Shown here one piece after another: positions 7,396-17,651 of a stretch of 27,283 nt of DNA. Source of the stretch: Candidatus Peribacteria bacterium. GTDB lineage: Bacteria; Patescibacteria; JAEDAM01; Absconditabacterales; Absconditicoccaceae. The stretch is from positions 1 through 27,283 of the forward strand of contig JAISKI010000023.1 in assembly GCA_031261265.1 (NCBI GenBank), read 5' to 3'. Position numbers and translations under genes: made by a program. The notes beneath the pieces were generated by a model, which worked only from the letters and a program-made list of their open reading frames with translations, searched no databases and was not told the DNA's origin. Position 1 is the first letter of the stretch, and each line of letters begins with the position of its first letter.

Positions 7396-10300
7396 TTAGT
7401 ATTTTTGTTCTCCAGCTATTACCGTTTTATTTGTATCAACTTCAATTGTTCTTTTTGGAGAATTTTGAGAAACTTCACAGGTTCAGTTAGATGACATTAT
7501 TCCTTCTAAATAAGTTACAAAGAATCTTTGCTTTCCATTATAAAGTCCAAAAGTTAATCCTTGCCAAAAAGTATCCCAGTTTCAAAATAGAGCCTGCAAG
7601 AGTCATCCTCCTACATAAGTACCATATACGTTTCCAGCAGTTTTCCAAAATGAACCATCAGGTAAAGTCATAACAACCTCTCCTCATAAACATGGGTCTC
7701 ATTCTCTAATATAGGTTTGTACTCGTTTGTACCGTACTGATCTATGATAATCGTATACGTAGAGAAAGCCAACACAACTTGCAAAATCAGAATAATCTTT
7801 ATCTTTTGCTATTATTCGAGAAGCATCAGGAGCCCCTGGACGTCTTTTACATTGTCCTCTAACGGTCATACTAAATGCGGCAGCTGGTCGCTTATTTTTC
7901 TCTTTCCAACGAGGATAAAGGGTATGATTATTTGCTGTCGTCATAATAGTAGTTTCTGTTATTCTTCCAGCTGGAGCAGTAGCATTAACTCATAAATCTG
8001 TATTCGAAGAAGTAGTATATCGTCCTATAAATTCATATCCAACACGAGTTGGAATAGGAAGACCATCATATTTTTCATCGTATACTACAGTTTTTGTAGC
8101 TGTTTTCCCATCACCTGCAACACTTGTTGAACTCCAAGAACACTTGGCACTAGCACATGTTGCAGCAGAAGTTTGGTTTACACAGGTAGATGGAGAGTTC
8201 TGTAGAGACACAAATCTTAAAGTTCCTACTACTGGTACGTTATCATTCAGAACTTTCCGTATAAATCCTTTATATTCTATCCCAGCATATCCTGTATTTT
8301 GTAATGAAATATTCTGCATTTCTAGGTGTCCAGTTGTTATTACTTGTGTTCCACTCAAAAGAGTCCCACTCAAAATTACTGTACTAATTACCTGTTCTGG
8401 AAGAAGAGATGAGGACCCGCCACTCCACTCTATAGTACCTGTAAATGAAAATTGCTGAAGTAATATTCCCGTGAGAGAAACGGTTCCTTGTAAATTACAA
8501 GTTTTTCCCGAAGATGGTGTACCACAAGCATTTGATGCAAGCTGTGTAGAATAATAATCAGCGAGAGTTCCGCTTACTGCTAAGATATTAGGTTTAGCAT
8601 TAGCTTGCATTCCTGAAAGAATATTGAGCCAATTTGACTGATCTAATGACCATTCCCAAGTACTATTATCTCCACCACAGGATCCACCAGCTCCGTAGAG
8701 TGTTCCACTTCCTGCTTGAAAGGTGATGGTATAGCTATTTCTCTGCCATACTGCATAAAGAGGAAAGACTTCTGGATTAGAGGTGCTATAATTAGGATAT
8801 GCTTTGTTTGTTGTAAAATTCCAGGTTGCAGTAGTACTCATATTGAGTTGTCTAGATCCCTCTTTAGCAGGGAAATACGAAATAGGTGAATAATTTGCTG
8901 GAACCTGTTTTGCTATATTTCGCAATTTTTGTTGTGTGGTAGACCATCCCTTTAATGTATATCCTACTCTATTGAAATTCCCAGCAAGACTGAAAGAGGT
9001 ATCATAAGTTGGCGTTTGTGTTGTTAAAGCTGGATTATTATTCTCTTTATAATCTCCATTGTATTTTACTTGATATTTATTTGCGTCACAGCGATAACTA
9101 CCTATATAATTATTCGCATTTGGATAGGGATGATATCCCTCATTACAAGACGCTATTTGATACTGAACAGCTCCACTAAGCAAATTCCCCGTTGTACAGG
9201 AGAAAGTTTTGGTATAGGTAATAGTTGTCCCGTTAGGGAGAGAGGTAGTATAGGAAACGTCTTGACTTTTTCAATGATCTAAACATCCCACTGAGTAAGA
9301 AACAGGTATGGTAGTGGAATCCCAATCATGGGTGTAAGTAAGTACTTGAGCTCCACAAGAGTTTTCGACACATTTATCTACTCCATTTATAGTTTCTTTA
9401 TGCCATCCATTTTGGCAGTAAAACTGGCATTTTTGTCCTGAATCATCATCCACAGGATTACTATTGGTACAATTCTGATTTTGATTTATTGGATTATTGA
9501 GTTGTTCGGGAGTAGTAGTGGATCCATTAGGATTACAAGTGCGTCCCGTAGCTCCTATCAGTTTTTTATTTACGTTTTCTCTCAGTCCTCGATCATCTTT
9601 TTTAACCTCACTTGGATCCGTAGTGCTGTAAGGACAGACCAATGCTCCAGTATTTACGGTAAAGGTACCATCATTTTTACAGGAGAAACTACTATTACAT
9701 TCTACTAAATCAGCTTTTTTTGGCTCTACACAGGTTCGATAGTGGGTTGTGATTCCATCTCCGTTTGCTGCTGTAGCATAGAAGTAGGAAGTGTCAGGAA
9801 GAGTGACTCCTGTGGTACATCCTATTGTTCCTCCAAGGATACTGCCATCCCAAGCTGGCTCGAATTTGTGTTCTCCTACTGTTTTGTCTAATCACCCAGA
9901 CCAAACTTCGTTGTCACAGATCGTTTCGAGACTATTGAGTCCTTTTTTATTAATATCACAAGCTCTGATACAGGTAGGAGTCTCTAAGGTCGCTTGTCGT
10001 GATTGTCCATCACAGAAACAAGAACAAAGCTGTCCTCCTGTAGCTACTGATTTCATGGTCCCTTTGGTGTTAGCATCACAGATGAGTGTGTCTTTTGAGT
10101 TTGGTTGGATTCTAAGATCTCCACTGATGGTCAAGGCAGCAAGAGTATTTGGAGTGTTTGTTCCGATTACCACTCCACTAGCTGCATTCACTGCAAAGAG
10201 ATTCGCTTGATTTACGGTAAAATCTCCTTTCGTCCCATCACTTCGAGCAAAAGTTCAATTCCCAGTTATTTTTGTGTTTTTTCCCCCTGCAAGAGAATTG

Positions 10301-10866
10301 TCACCGATAATAGTATTGTCTGATCCCCCGATGATTACAGAATTATTTCCTTGAATGGTTCCTTTAGTCCCTCAGATGATGGTGGATTCTGCACCTTGGA
10401 TTTTGTTTTCCGATCCTCCTAAGATTGTAGATCTGTAAGAAGTAGTGCCTTGAATCAGATTTTTAATTCCTCCGAGAATAGTAGATTGATTTGCTTGTAC
10501 CTTATTTTCGCTTCCTCCTATGATGGTACTTCCTGTGACCGATACGGGAAACTCGTTTTTATTCCCTCCGAGAATAGAAGAATTTTTTAGATTGGTAGAG
10601 TTTTTGTTTCCTTCTTGTACATTAGTAAGAAGAGATCCCTGGATAGTGATGATCTTCCCTTGACTGGAAACAGGTACTTGTCACTGCGATTTCCAACTCC
10701 CATCAGCGTTTGGAATCATAAAAATAATCCTCTCAATATGTTGGATAGGATTTGCAAGGTTGGTGCTAAGGTTTACGGTAGTATCCTCAGATTGTGCGAG
10801 AATGCTTGCTCCTCCTATAGTTACCACTAGGCAGGAAAGTAGAAAAGCTTTTTTGAAGGTGTGCAT
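7396..10866 (-). CDS. Large secreted surface protein / adhesin, 1156 aa
   Basis: A signal peptide (about 1-25, KKAFLLSCLVVTIGGASILA) leads into about seven repeats of the pattern S-x-I-[IL]-G-G-x-x-N-x-I-x-G (about 96-205: SSILGGNKN, STIIGGSEN, STILGGIKN and so on), as in trimeric-adhesin heads and phage-fibre beta-rolls. A Cys-rich part follows (CSCFCDGQ, CQFYCQNGWH). Then come two InlB/Listeria-Bacteroides-type repeats, about 597-712 (GYTLKGWST ... PLYAVWQ) and about 930-990 (GYEFIGRY ... LYPRWK), with Ser/Thr/Gly-rich sequence between them. Eleven UGA codons read as glycine; without them the gene shatters. No LPXTG or sorting domain is seen at the C-terminus. It has its own near-perfect promoter and terminator. 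Host or neighbour-cell attachment is an inference from architecture. Confidence 0.85.
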
Positions 10867-10903
10867 TGTGTTTTTTGTTTAGAAGTAAATGATACTTACT
10901 TTA

Positions 10904-10932
10904 AGTATAGCTAAATCAAGGTGATTTGTCAA
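10904..10932 (-). promoter_or_regulatory. Near-consensus promoter of the adhesin gene
   Basis: On the minus strand TTGACA (10927-10932), a 17-base spacer and TATACT (10904-10909) lie 37 bp before the ATG. It sits in the 86-bp gap after the CCA-enzyme gene, so the adhesin is its own transcription unit. Confidence 0.85.
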
Positions 10933-10952
10933 ATTAATTATCAGAATCTTTT

Positions 10953-12755
10953 TTAAGAATCTTCTTCTTTTCTGTTTTTTAGATAGCTTTTTATATAAAT
11001 AAGGATTTCCTTCTCATTATTTCTATTGGAAATGTCATTTATTACTCGCTGAAAAGCTTGGTTGAGTAATTCTCCCAAGAGTGGTCCTGGGGTGATCTCG
11101 AGCTGGGTTATTATTGTGGTTCCGTTGATTGCAAGGTCAGATTTTTTGAATTGTCCTTCTTGTTTATTTAGTTTTTTGAGAATGTTTTTTAATTCGTAGC
11201 TGTCACTTAGGTCAGAAGAATTTTGTAAGGGGTTGTATTGTCCGAGACGATCAGCGATATTAATATCAAAGAGATTATTTACCATTTGGTAGCCTTTTTC
11301 GCTGAGTAATTTTCTTACTTTTTTCTCTCGATTATCGGGATTTGCTTGTAAAATCTCTCAAGGAGTGTGATGTTCTTGGATATATCGTGCAAGGTCATTG
11401 ATTTCCTTATTGGAAAAACCTAATGCTCTAAAATCCTGTTTCATCAGCTCAGGAGAACTATTTCTATGGTTGAGTGGACCCGCGATGATTGCTCTGATTT
11501 TTTCTTTATTACCTTTTGCATCATCGTAGGCTTTGTATTGCTCTACTTTTCCGACATCATGATAAAGTACCGCAAAACGTACGAGGTAGTCTTCATTAAT
11601 TTCCTGCAAAGCCTTGAGTACGAGGAGGGTATGGCTATAGGTATCAAATGCGTGATAGCGAATGGGCTGTGCTACATATTTTGTCTTTGCTAGTGCTGGA
11701 AAAAGTGTTTCTAGCATTCCGCTGACATTCAGGAGAGTGATAAATCAAAACGGATTTCCTTTGGAAAAAACTTTTGTTAATTCTTCCTTGATCCTTTCTT
11801 TTGCTACGTGAGTGATGAGGTGAGCGTTATTTTGGATGCTGTCTCGAGTCGTAGGAGTAAAGTCGAAAAGCTGAGTCTTTTCCCCAGACTTTTCTTTTTT
11901 TTCTTGGCGTAAAAGAGAAGCATTACAGACGTTTACGATTCTTAATGCTCTCATTAAGCGGAGTGCATCTTCATTAAATCTTTTATCTGCTTCTCAGACG
12001 GTATTCAGTTTTCTTTCTCCTAGTGAGCTAATTCCACCTGTGGGGTCTATGAGGACACGAAATTTATTGATTTTTGGCAATGATCCTGGCTTTAGGGAGT
12101 TTCTCTTTTGTCAGAGAGGATTCGTAGTTTTCCAGAAGTAAGCTTCCTTCTGGGTTTCGATCAAATATCTGAAATAAGTTTCGTCAAATTTTGCGTCTCC
12201 GAATACCTGTTGAATATACTGCTCATTTTTTAAAATCAAAAGATTTAGATTCGTGATATAGCAGTATCCCTCTTTCTCTAAAATTTTGATCAGATTTTTT
12301 TCATCAATTTGATTGCCTTCCTTAGTAAAATCTAGGTCAGCTTTTGTCTGCTTCGTGATAGAAAAGTAATACATCGCATTAATAGAAAAATCTCTTCTTT
12401 GACTATCAAGTAGGAGATCATTGCTTCGCTGAATTTCTCACGGATGACGAAAATCTCCATATTCTCCTTCGGTCCTGAGTGGAGTAAGTTCATAGCGAAT
12501 CACCTCCTTTTTTATGAAGGTACTCGTCCCAAATTTTTCTGTGATGAAATGTGAAAGTCCCTGAGTATCAAAATCTGCATACAATTTTTCGGGAGTCCCT
12601 GCCATAGTGAAGTCGATGTCGTGAGGATTTTTTGTCGTTCAAAGTAAAATATCTCTGACACACCCGCCTACCAAAAAAAGATTCGGATTTTTACTCCTTT
12701 TTTGGAGAAACTGTTGGTGAGGATCAAGGTGGATGAGATTTTCTAAATGTAGCAT
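10953..12755 (-). CDS. cca: CCA tRNA nucleotidyltransferase with HD domain
   Basis: This enzyme adds or repairs the 3'-CCA of tRNAs. The nucleotidyltransferase head has LVGGCVRDILLG (Gly30-Gly31, Arg34-Asp35) and the catalytic DID (Asp46, Asp48), then RRDFSINAMYY (about 119-130), IDPTGGISSL (about 235) and RFNEDALRLMRALR. An HD domain follows (His about 368, HDVGK about 399, EHH). About 100 residues separate RRDFSINA from IDPTGG, where relatives have roughly 10-20, giving 600 residues instead of the usual 400-480. Six UGA codons occur; those in LL-G and TV-G-EADKRF match invariant glycines. Both tRNA genes in the window lack an encoded CCA, so the enzyme should be essential. Confidence 0.92.
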
Positions 12756-12799
12756 AGTATGTATATACTGAACTCCTTTTTTCTTTCAAGGTAAAGACG

Positions 12800-12836
12800 A
12801 AAAAAGTAGCAGTATTCTATTTATACTCCTACTTTA
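12800..12836 (-). terminator. Terminator of the zinc-ribbon gene
   Basis: AAAGTAG and CTACTTT arms enclose a second stem (AGTAT / ATACT) across one C-C mismatch, followed on the minus strand by six T. It lies about 17 bp after the stop of the 12853-13257 gene and ahead of the cca start. Confidence 0.8.
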
Positions 12837-12852
12837 GTTGTTTTTCTTAGAG

Positions 12853-13257
12853 CTATAGGGAGAAATTTTCTCTCGTTTTAGCACCTTTTGGTGGTGTACC
12901 ACCACATTTTTTGCAGACGAGGACTCCTGTCCTTTCATCTCTTTGGCAGTTATAACCAAATAGAGGATGGAGTGGCTCGTATTTTTCCGTTTCTTTGTTG
13001 AAAACTTGCATTCCATAGCCTGTATTAAAAAGCTGTGGCTCACAAACACATTGATGGGGAGGTTGTCTCTCCAGTTCCTTTTTTTGTGTTTTTGCTTTCT
13101 TTTTATTTTCCTTCTCTTCCTTTTTGTTTTCTTGTTCGATACTTTTCTCACAAGAGGAGCAATACGATTTTGCTCGCGAAATGATAGTCCCGCAACGGTG
13201 ACAGAGATTATAATCTCCAATTCTTTTGTGGCACCCACAACAATGTTGATGTTTCAT
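12853..13257 (-). CDS. Cys-rich zinc-ribbon protein, 134 aa
   Basis: Five Cys clusters are visible: CCGC (6-9), CHRC (19-22), CSSC (33-36), CVC (about 70) and C-x(9)-CKKC near the end. They suggest two or more zinc ribbons. The N-terminal ribbons are separated from the C-terminal Cys by a charged Lys/Glu-rich helix (about 40-65) that looks like a coiled coil. No catalytic motif is seen and I do not recognise a named family. No UGA codon. An overlapping frame of the same length (12834-13238) lacks the Cys pattern and is a shadow. A hairpin separates it from the upstream pilin-like gene, and a terminator follows it. Confidence 0.75.
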   Translation of the reverse strand: MKHQHCCGCHKRIGDYNLCHRCGTIISRAKSYCSSCEKSIEQENKKEEKENKKKAKTQKKELERQPPHQCVCEPQLFNTGYGMQVFNKETEKYEPLHPLFGYNCQRDERTGVLVCKKCGGTPPKGAKTRENFSL

Positions 13258-13283
13258 GTCTTTATTTTTTTTGTTTTTTTAGC

Positions 13284-13314
13284 AAAATTGCCTTCTTCAA
13301 CTTAAGAAAGCAAT
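13284..13314 (-). terminator. Probable terminator of the S16/pilin-like operon
   Basis: On the minus strand ATTGC-T-TTCTT and AAGAA-G-GCAAT pair over eleven positions with one T-G wobble and a six-base loop, followed by TTTT. It lies 20 bp after the TAA at 13334. Confidence 0.7.
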
Positions 13315-13333
13315 CTTTAAAATCAAGGTAAAC

Positions 13334-13750
13334 TTATAATTGGTAGGTTGTGGAAGAAACGTCTCGTGTATCACTAGCATCTATATTTCCTTGAGTCCCT
13401 GGATATTCGTTTACAACCTTAGAGACAATTCCGCTTCCTCCTGTAATAATTTTTCAGATTTTGGTAAAGACATTTTTTGCGGTATATACTTCATAATTTT
13501 GTACTTTAAACATTCTCAATAACTGTGGTCCTGCAAATAAGAGCATAATAGTAAGAAAAAGTCCAATTACCATATATCTGATACTATTCCATGCAGCTTT
13601 CACTTTTGCGTCTTCTCCTTTGGAAAAGATAAAGAGAAAAATTGCACGAAAAAATGCATAAATACATCCTGCGAATACGATCAATACAGCAACTGCGAAC
13701 GCAAAAAGAATAATATCTTCTGCGGAAGCTGAGTTTATGGTTTCTGGCAT
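13334..13750 (-). CDS. Two-TM pilin-like membrane protein, 138 aa
   Basis: Two membrane helices (about 11-42, ILFAFAVAVLIVFAGCIYAF and on; about 57-80, YMVIGLFLTIMLLFAGPQLL) flank a short polar loop, SKGEDAKVKAAWN. This is the same TM, charged loop, TM module as in the 2187 and 2679 genes and in VirB2/TrbC-like pilins, but without a cleavable signal peptide. The last 55 residues are polar and Ser/Thr-rich. The only UGA (TKI-G-KII) extends the protein by 39 residues beyond what the standard code would give. It starts 25 bp after rpsP and is probably co-transcribed with it; the link to ribosomal genes looks positional rather than functional. Confidence 0.7.
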
Positions 13751-13775
13751 GATAGAAAAGATTACTAAAACCTTT

Positions 13776-14075
13776 TTAGTCTTTTTTCTCGTTTTTCGTT
13801 ATACCTTTTCTTTCAACTTCTTTGTAAAAAGTTTTGTAGAAGGGGTCATTCGTAGACTTGAAGAGTAATTTTGCTACTCTTTCACTAGGTTGAGCACCTG
13901 TAGCAATGAGCTGTTTGATGGCTGGTACATCTGCGATGAATTCATGTTTCAAAGGATCGAAAGATCCTAATACCGTAGTGTATCAGCTTTTTGCTGGTTT
14001 GGTGTGTTCTGTGAGAACTACTCTATAAAAAGGTCTTTTGCTTCTTCCGTGTCTGGAAAGTCTGATTGCTAACAT
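13776..14075 (-). CDS. rpsP: Ribosomal protein S16
   Basis: The 99-residue product begins MLAIRLSRHGRSKRPFYRVV, the S16 signature, and continues with TVLGSFDPLK (compare the LGxYNP motif) and VAKLLFKS. S16 is a primary assembly protein of the 30S subunit. One UGA, at KS-G-YTTVLG, falls where bacterial S16 commonly has glycine. The gene sits 30 bp after rpmG and 25 bp before a pilin-like gene on the same strand. The usual S16 neighbours (rimM, trmD, rplS, ffh) are absent. No Shine-Dalgarno sequence is evident. Confidence 0.93.
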
Positions 14076-14105
14076 AAAATTGTTAAAACAAAATAAAAAT
14101 CGGGA

Positions 14106-14282
14106 TTATTTTAATTTTTCTCTAGAATTGTGTTCTGTAGCTTGTCTACAATGTTTACAATACTTTTTGATGGTAAGCTTTGGTCTAACAGCTTTGTTGA
14201 TTGAAGTGAAATAGTTGGTAGCTTTACAGTTTACACATACTAGTGCAACTTTCACTACACCTCCTTTTTTCTTGGTTGCCAT
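14106..14282 (-). CDS. rpmG: Ribosomal protein L33
   Basis: This 58-residue basic protein of the 50S subunit has the zinc-binding form of L33: CVNC (16-19) and CKHC (about 43-46) flank NYFTSINKAVRPKLTIKKY. The length is typical. I take the ATG at 14282 as the start; a longer open frame runs upstream into the tRNA-Ser gene and is spurious. It follows two tRNA genes on the same strand and precedes rpsP, forming a small translation cluster. Confidence 0.95.
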   Translation of the reverse strand: MATKKKGGVVKVALVCVNCKATNYFTSINKAVRPKLTIKKYCKHCRQATEHNSREKLK

Positions 14283-14331
14283 ACGTTGGAACGTGAAGAG
14301 ATAAAATATGTTTGAATGACGGATATCGGAT

Positions 14332-14418
14332 CGGTGAGGGCGGGATTCGAACCCGCGGACCCTATTACAGGTCGACTCGTTAGCAGTGAGCTGACTTCGG
14401 CCACTCATCCACCTCACC
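14332..14418 (-). tRNA. tRNA-Ser (anticodon GCU)
   Basis: On the minus strand the cloverleaf has a GGTGAGG acceptor paired to CCTCACC, anticodon loop CTGCTAA with anticodon GCU, a long class II variable arm as expected for serine, the T-loop GGTTCGAATCC, and discriminator G. The 3'-CCA is not encoded. Confidence 0.95.
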
Positions 14419-14434
14419 AGTTGATACTGTACTT

Positions 14435-14508
14435 TGGCTCTGGGTAGACTCGAACCACCGACCTCGCCCTTATGAGAGGCGCGCTCTAACCTGCTGAGCT
14501 ACAGAGCC
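14435..14508 (-). tRNA. tRNA with anticodon CAU (elongator Met, or Ile2)
   Basis: Acceptor GGCTCTG / CAGAGCC, D-arm GCTC / GAGC, anticodon loop CTCATAA with anticodon CAU, T-arm GGTGG-TTCGAGT-CTACC and discriminator A. The GGC start and TAGCTCAG resemble elongator Met, but a lysidine-modified Ile2 tRNA cannot be excluded by eye. It lacks the unpaired first base of initiator tRNA. CCA is not encoded. It lies 16 bp upstream of the tRNA-Ser gene. Confidence 0.9.
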
Positions 14509-14544
14509 ATAGTGGATTGAATATACAGAAATACTATTGTATTT

Positions 14545-14588
14545 CAAGGGGAAAACGTTAAAAATACTCTGCATTTATATTTCCCTTG
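14545..14588. repeat. Imperfect inverted repeat before the 14596 gene
   Basis: CAAGGGGAAA (14545-14554) and TTTCCCTTG (14580-14588) are inverted copies with one extra G in the left arm. The right arm ends seven bases before the ATG. It could be an operator or an mRNA hairpin at the start of the three-gene plus-strand locus. Confidence 0.45.
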
Positions 14589-14595
14589 TATTTTT

Positions 14596-15195
14596 ATGGC
14601 AGAAGAATCTATCTGAGTGATTGAGTCTGGTGAAATTGGTGGTAGTGGGGCTGAGAAGGTCTCAGAGACTGCTGTTCAAAAGGTGCAAGAAGAAGCCAGA
14701 CAAGCAAAACAGGTTGCTCAGCAACTCAAAAAAGATAAGGCAGTGAATGATCAATTCGCTAAATTTCTTACTTTTCTGATGCAAACGATTAGTAATGAAC
14801 ATATCATCAAAGGTATTTATGATACTTTTTTTACGACTCTTGATTACAAGACTAATGTGACCTATCTTCGTAAGAATATGAATAGTATCGTGGTAGTCTG
14901 ACTTTTTTATCCTTTTTATCAGGAAGAGGGGAATGCTTTGGGGATGGAACCGTATTTTGGGGGATTACTTAAGACAAAAAGCTGATTTTCTATCCGTGAA
15001 TATGTGCAATATCTGCAGTCCCTTTCGGATCATTATCATGATAATGTCCCTATTAATCAGAGTAATTTTGTGACCCTTCTAGTGGAAATCATCAAACAAT
15101 ATTTGAGTAGGGCTACAGATGTGCCTGCTTTAGTAGAAGGGGGGGACAGAGATGAGGTATTCAAAGATTTGACGTATCAATATTTGAGTGAATAA
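14596..15195 (+). CDS. Unrecognised protein, 199 aa
   Basis: I do not recognise a family. Residues about 1-50 are Gly/Ser then Glu/Lys/Gln-rich and likely coiled coil (VQKVQEEARQAKQVAQQLKK). The rest is a helical domain with hydrophobic patches (KFLTFLMQTI, SIVVVGLFYPFY) but no clear membrane segment or signal peptide. Three UGA codons read as glycine (SI-G-VIE, VV-G-LFY, KS-G-FSI); the first lies seven codons from the start, so a standard-code caller would miss the true N-terminus. It is the first of three same-strand genes of unknown role, and a hairpin with a T-run follows it. Confidence 0.75.
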
Positions 15196-15225
15196 AGAAA
15201 ATAAATGAACAAAAAAGGTGGACCG

Positions 15226-15247
15226 AAAAAAAAGTCTGCTTTTTTTT
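15226..15247 (+). terminator. AT-rich hairpin after the 14596 gene
   Basis: AAAAAAAAG and CTTTTTTTT arms enclose TCTG, 30 bp after the stop codon. The stem has a single G-C pair, so it would be weak. Its presence argues that the open frame from 15205 is leader rather than coding. Confidence 0.5.
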
Positions 15248-15273
15248 GCTTTTTTGGAAAAATAGAATACAAT
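15246..15273 (+). promoter_or_regulatory. Promoter of the 771-aa gene
   Basis: TTGCTT (15246-15251), a 16-base spacer and TACAAT (15268-15273) lie about 28 bp before the ATG at 15301. A GTAAGG / CCTTAC hairpin sits in the short leader between them. This placement is the main reason to prefer 15301 over an earlier start at 15205. Confidence 0.6.
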
Positions 15274-15300
15274 AAGGGTAAGGATTTTATCCCTTACTTG

Positions 15301-17616
15301 ATGATCATGAATGTTAATACTAATAAAGAGGTAGTTGTGTATTCTAATGCGAGTGAAGTAGCTAATAAGCTCTCTAGAGACCTAGAAACCAAATCTGATA
15401 CCCTTGTAGGAACTTATGAACAGAGGGCTGAAATTTTTAATGTAAACAAAGAAAGAATTAAAAACCTGAAAAAAGAATATAAACAACTTAGAGGAAAAGC
15501 TAAGGGTGGGAAATCTCCTGAAGCTAAGTCTGCTTTGAGTATTGTGTACAGTGATATTGATCGTGTTGTGAAAAAAATAGAAGCAATCGAGAAACATTTT
15601 AATAAGCTCAAAAAGCTGGATCATGTAGATTTTTCTGTATATGCAAAGGAATTGAAAGATTACCAAAATAATTTAGAGTCTGGGAAAATTGATCAAGCTA
15701 TCCAAGAAGCTTCCTTGGGAAAAAAAGTTAGCATTTGGACTCCTATTCATTCTCCTGCGGATGCTAAAGATGCTTTGGTAAAAGATGCGGAAGTTGCTAG
15801 AGATAATGTTGATAAGGCGAAACTTTTGAGAAGTATTTTAACATTGAATCTTTTTAATGATAAACAAAGAGCTCTAGAATCCTTCATTAATGGTACCATG
15901 GCAGATCCTGATAAAGTTGCTTTTGTCCAGGAAAATCGGGCAGCTTTAAAAAATTTAGAGGCTACTGATCAAGCAGTGTATAATCAGCTCGTTTACGCTA
16001 CAGGCTTGGATGCCTTAGAGCAAAAACAGTGTAAAGATGTACTTTATCCTAGCTATGCTAGTCCTCAAAGGAGAGGAAAAGAATATGGTTCTCGAGATGA
16101 AGCCTTAGCTCATAATGGAATTTTTGGACTGATTGATTATGCTACAGAAAAGGTTCAAATGGATGATCCAAAATCTCAAAAATTTTATCAAAACGCAGGG
16201 AATATTGCTTTGACGGTGGGAGGAGTAGTCTTAGGGTTTAAGGCCTTACAGACTCTGCGATACAAATGTTTTGGAAGTGAAGAGAAAAAAAATAGTGCTC
16301 ATCGAGGATGGGTACTGGCTCCAGCAGGACTACTTTTAGCTACGGGAGGAAATCCAAAACAGATTTTTACAGGAGGCCCTTTCATGGAAAAGATTGTAGG
16401 ACTCTTTGGTGATGGAAAATCTTCTGAAGCTACAGCTGTTGTGACGGGAGGAGGGCTTGTTGCTACCTCCTCTTCTAAACAGACTCCCGAAGCAAAGGAA
16501 ACAACTGAAAAGGCAAAACTTATTCATGGAACGGCGGTCCCTGCTACGGTAGCAGTATTTGTAGGGAATTCGTACAAAGATTTAGATGGAATGTTAGAAA
16601 AAAAGGATGATAAATATAGAATTAAAGCTGATCAATATGACGCTTTATTGGCAGATCTCAAAGCAAAACAACAACAAGATCAACAGGATCATAACCTTAA
16701 ACCAAAGGAAAGAGTAGCATTAGAGCAAAAAATCGATTACCTCACAAAAATCGGAAAAAAGGATGAGCAAAATTTGATCCATCAAGGAATGGTAGCGATG
16801 GGGCTGGATAAAAAACTTGAAGAAAATAAAGATAATGTAGATAAAGATGTAGTGGAAAATGATATTACCGAATATATTTCAAGACTTCTCACTATAGGTA
16901 GTGAAAAATTTGATAAAATATCTGACGATTCTCACAAACAGGAAATGTTTGCAAGATTTCTTAGTACAGGGAAACCTACCCTAAAAGAGCTCAGAGAGGC
17001 AGGAGTATTTATCTTGGAAATTGAAGATACCTCTCACACCAAAGATCAGATTGATGACCTTTGACTCTCTGATGGAGATGCCTATGTCGTACAAAAGGCT
17101 TGTAATGAAATCTTTACTACCTATTTAGGAGATGCCCAAGCGATGGGGATTCATCTTGAAAAAGATGCTGATAATAAAATAATCTTCAAAAGCTATGATC
17201 AACCCATAAAACTTGATCTTGCCAATAAAACTATCGACGGACTTACGCAAAAAGGAGGTGAAAAAATTACCTTTAAAAATCTGGGGGAAACTATTAGAGT
17301 AGCAAACTTGATCAACGCAATCAAAAATCATTCGCTCTTGATGACAGAGGTTCCCAATACCGATCGTCATGTAGATCATCCTTTCTATGTAGATGGTGTA
17401 GGGAATGTGATGTTTAGAGGAGTAGGAGAAAATACTACTGTGTTAAATGGTGCAAAAGGTCGAGAAGCTCTTTTCGGATTCTGAATCACAGGAAAAGCAG
17501 GGACTACCAATGCTATGGATGATATCTCTACTACTATGAATTCTAGGGACAAAAAAGAGGATCTTGCTCGTTATCTCAATAGACAAAATCCTCCGTTTCG
17601 AATTATCCCTCAATAA
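15301..17616 (+). CDS. Large unrecognised protein with coiled coils, 771 aa
   Basis: I do not recognise a family. About residues 15-135 are Lys/Glu-rich helix with heptad-like spacing (ERIKNLKKEYKQLRGKAK, VVKKIEAIEKHFNKLKKL). Residues about 300-435 contain three Gly/Ala-rich hydrophobic segments (IALTVGGVVLGFKAL, VLAPAGLLLATGG, AVPATVAVFVGN) that may insert in a membrane. A charged helical region and a mixed C-terminal domain follow (SYDQPIKLDLANKTIDGL). There is no signal peptide. Two UGA codons (DDL-G-LSD, FGF-G-ITG) join three fragments and add 184 residues to the C-terminus. An in-frame ATG at 15205 would add 32 Lys/Phe-rich residues but lies in a terminator and promoter region. A further start at 15307 is possible. 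Confidence 0.78.
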
Positions 17617-17651
17617 TATACCAGCTTTTATCTTTTATTCTTCTTTTTACC

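Noticed and set aside
10372..10570. CRISPR-like repeats
   Set aside because: The recurring pattern is a protein repeat (GG-x-x-N) inside the adhesin; the DNA copies are divergent and there are no spacers.
12834..13238. Minus-strand frame of 134 codons overlapping the zinc-ribbon gene
   Set aside because: It has no Cys pattern or promoter of its own; the other frame (12853-13257) has five ordered Cys clusters.
14283..14417. Longer L33 start reaching into the tRNA-Ser gene
   Set aside because: It would translate the tRNA; the ATG at 14282 gives a normal-length L33.
14332..14508. tRNA-Gly(UCA) needed for the recoding
   Set aside because: Both tRNAs found have other anticodons (GCU, CAU); I see no UCA tRNA in the window, so it must lie elsewhere.
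15205..15300. Upstream in-frame extension of the 771-aa gene
   Set aside because: This stretch contains an AT-rich hairpin and a -35/-10 pair and would encode a low-complexity Lys/Phe segment; ATG at 15301 fits better.
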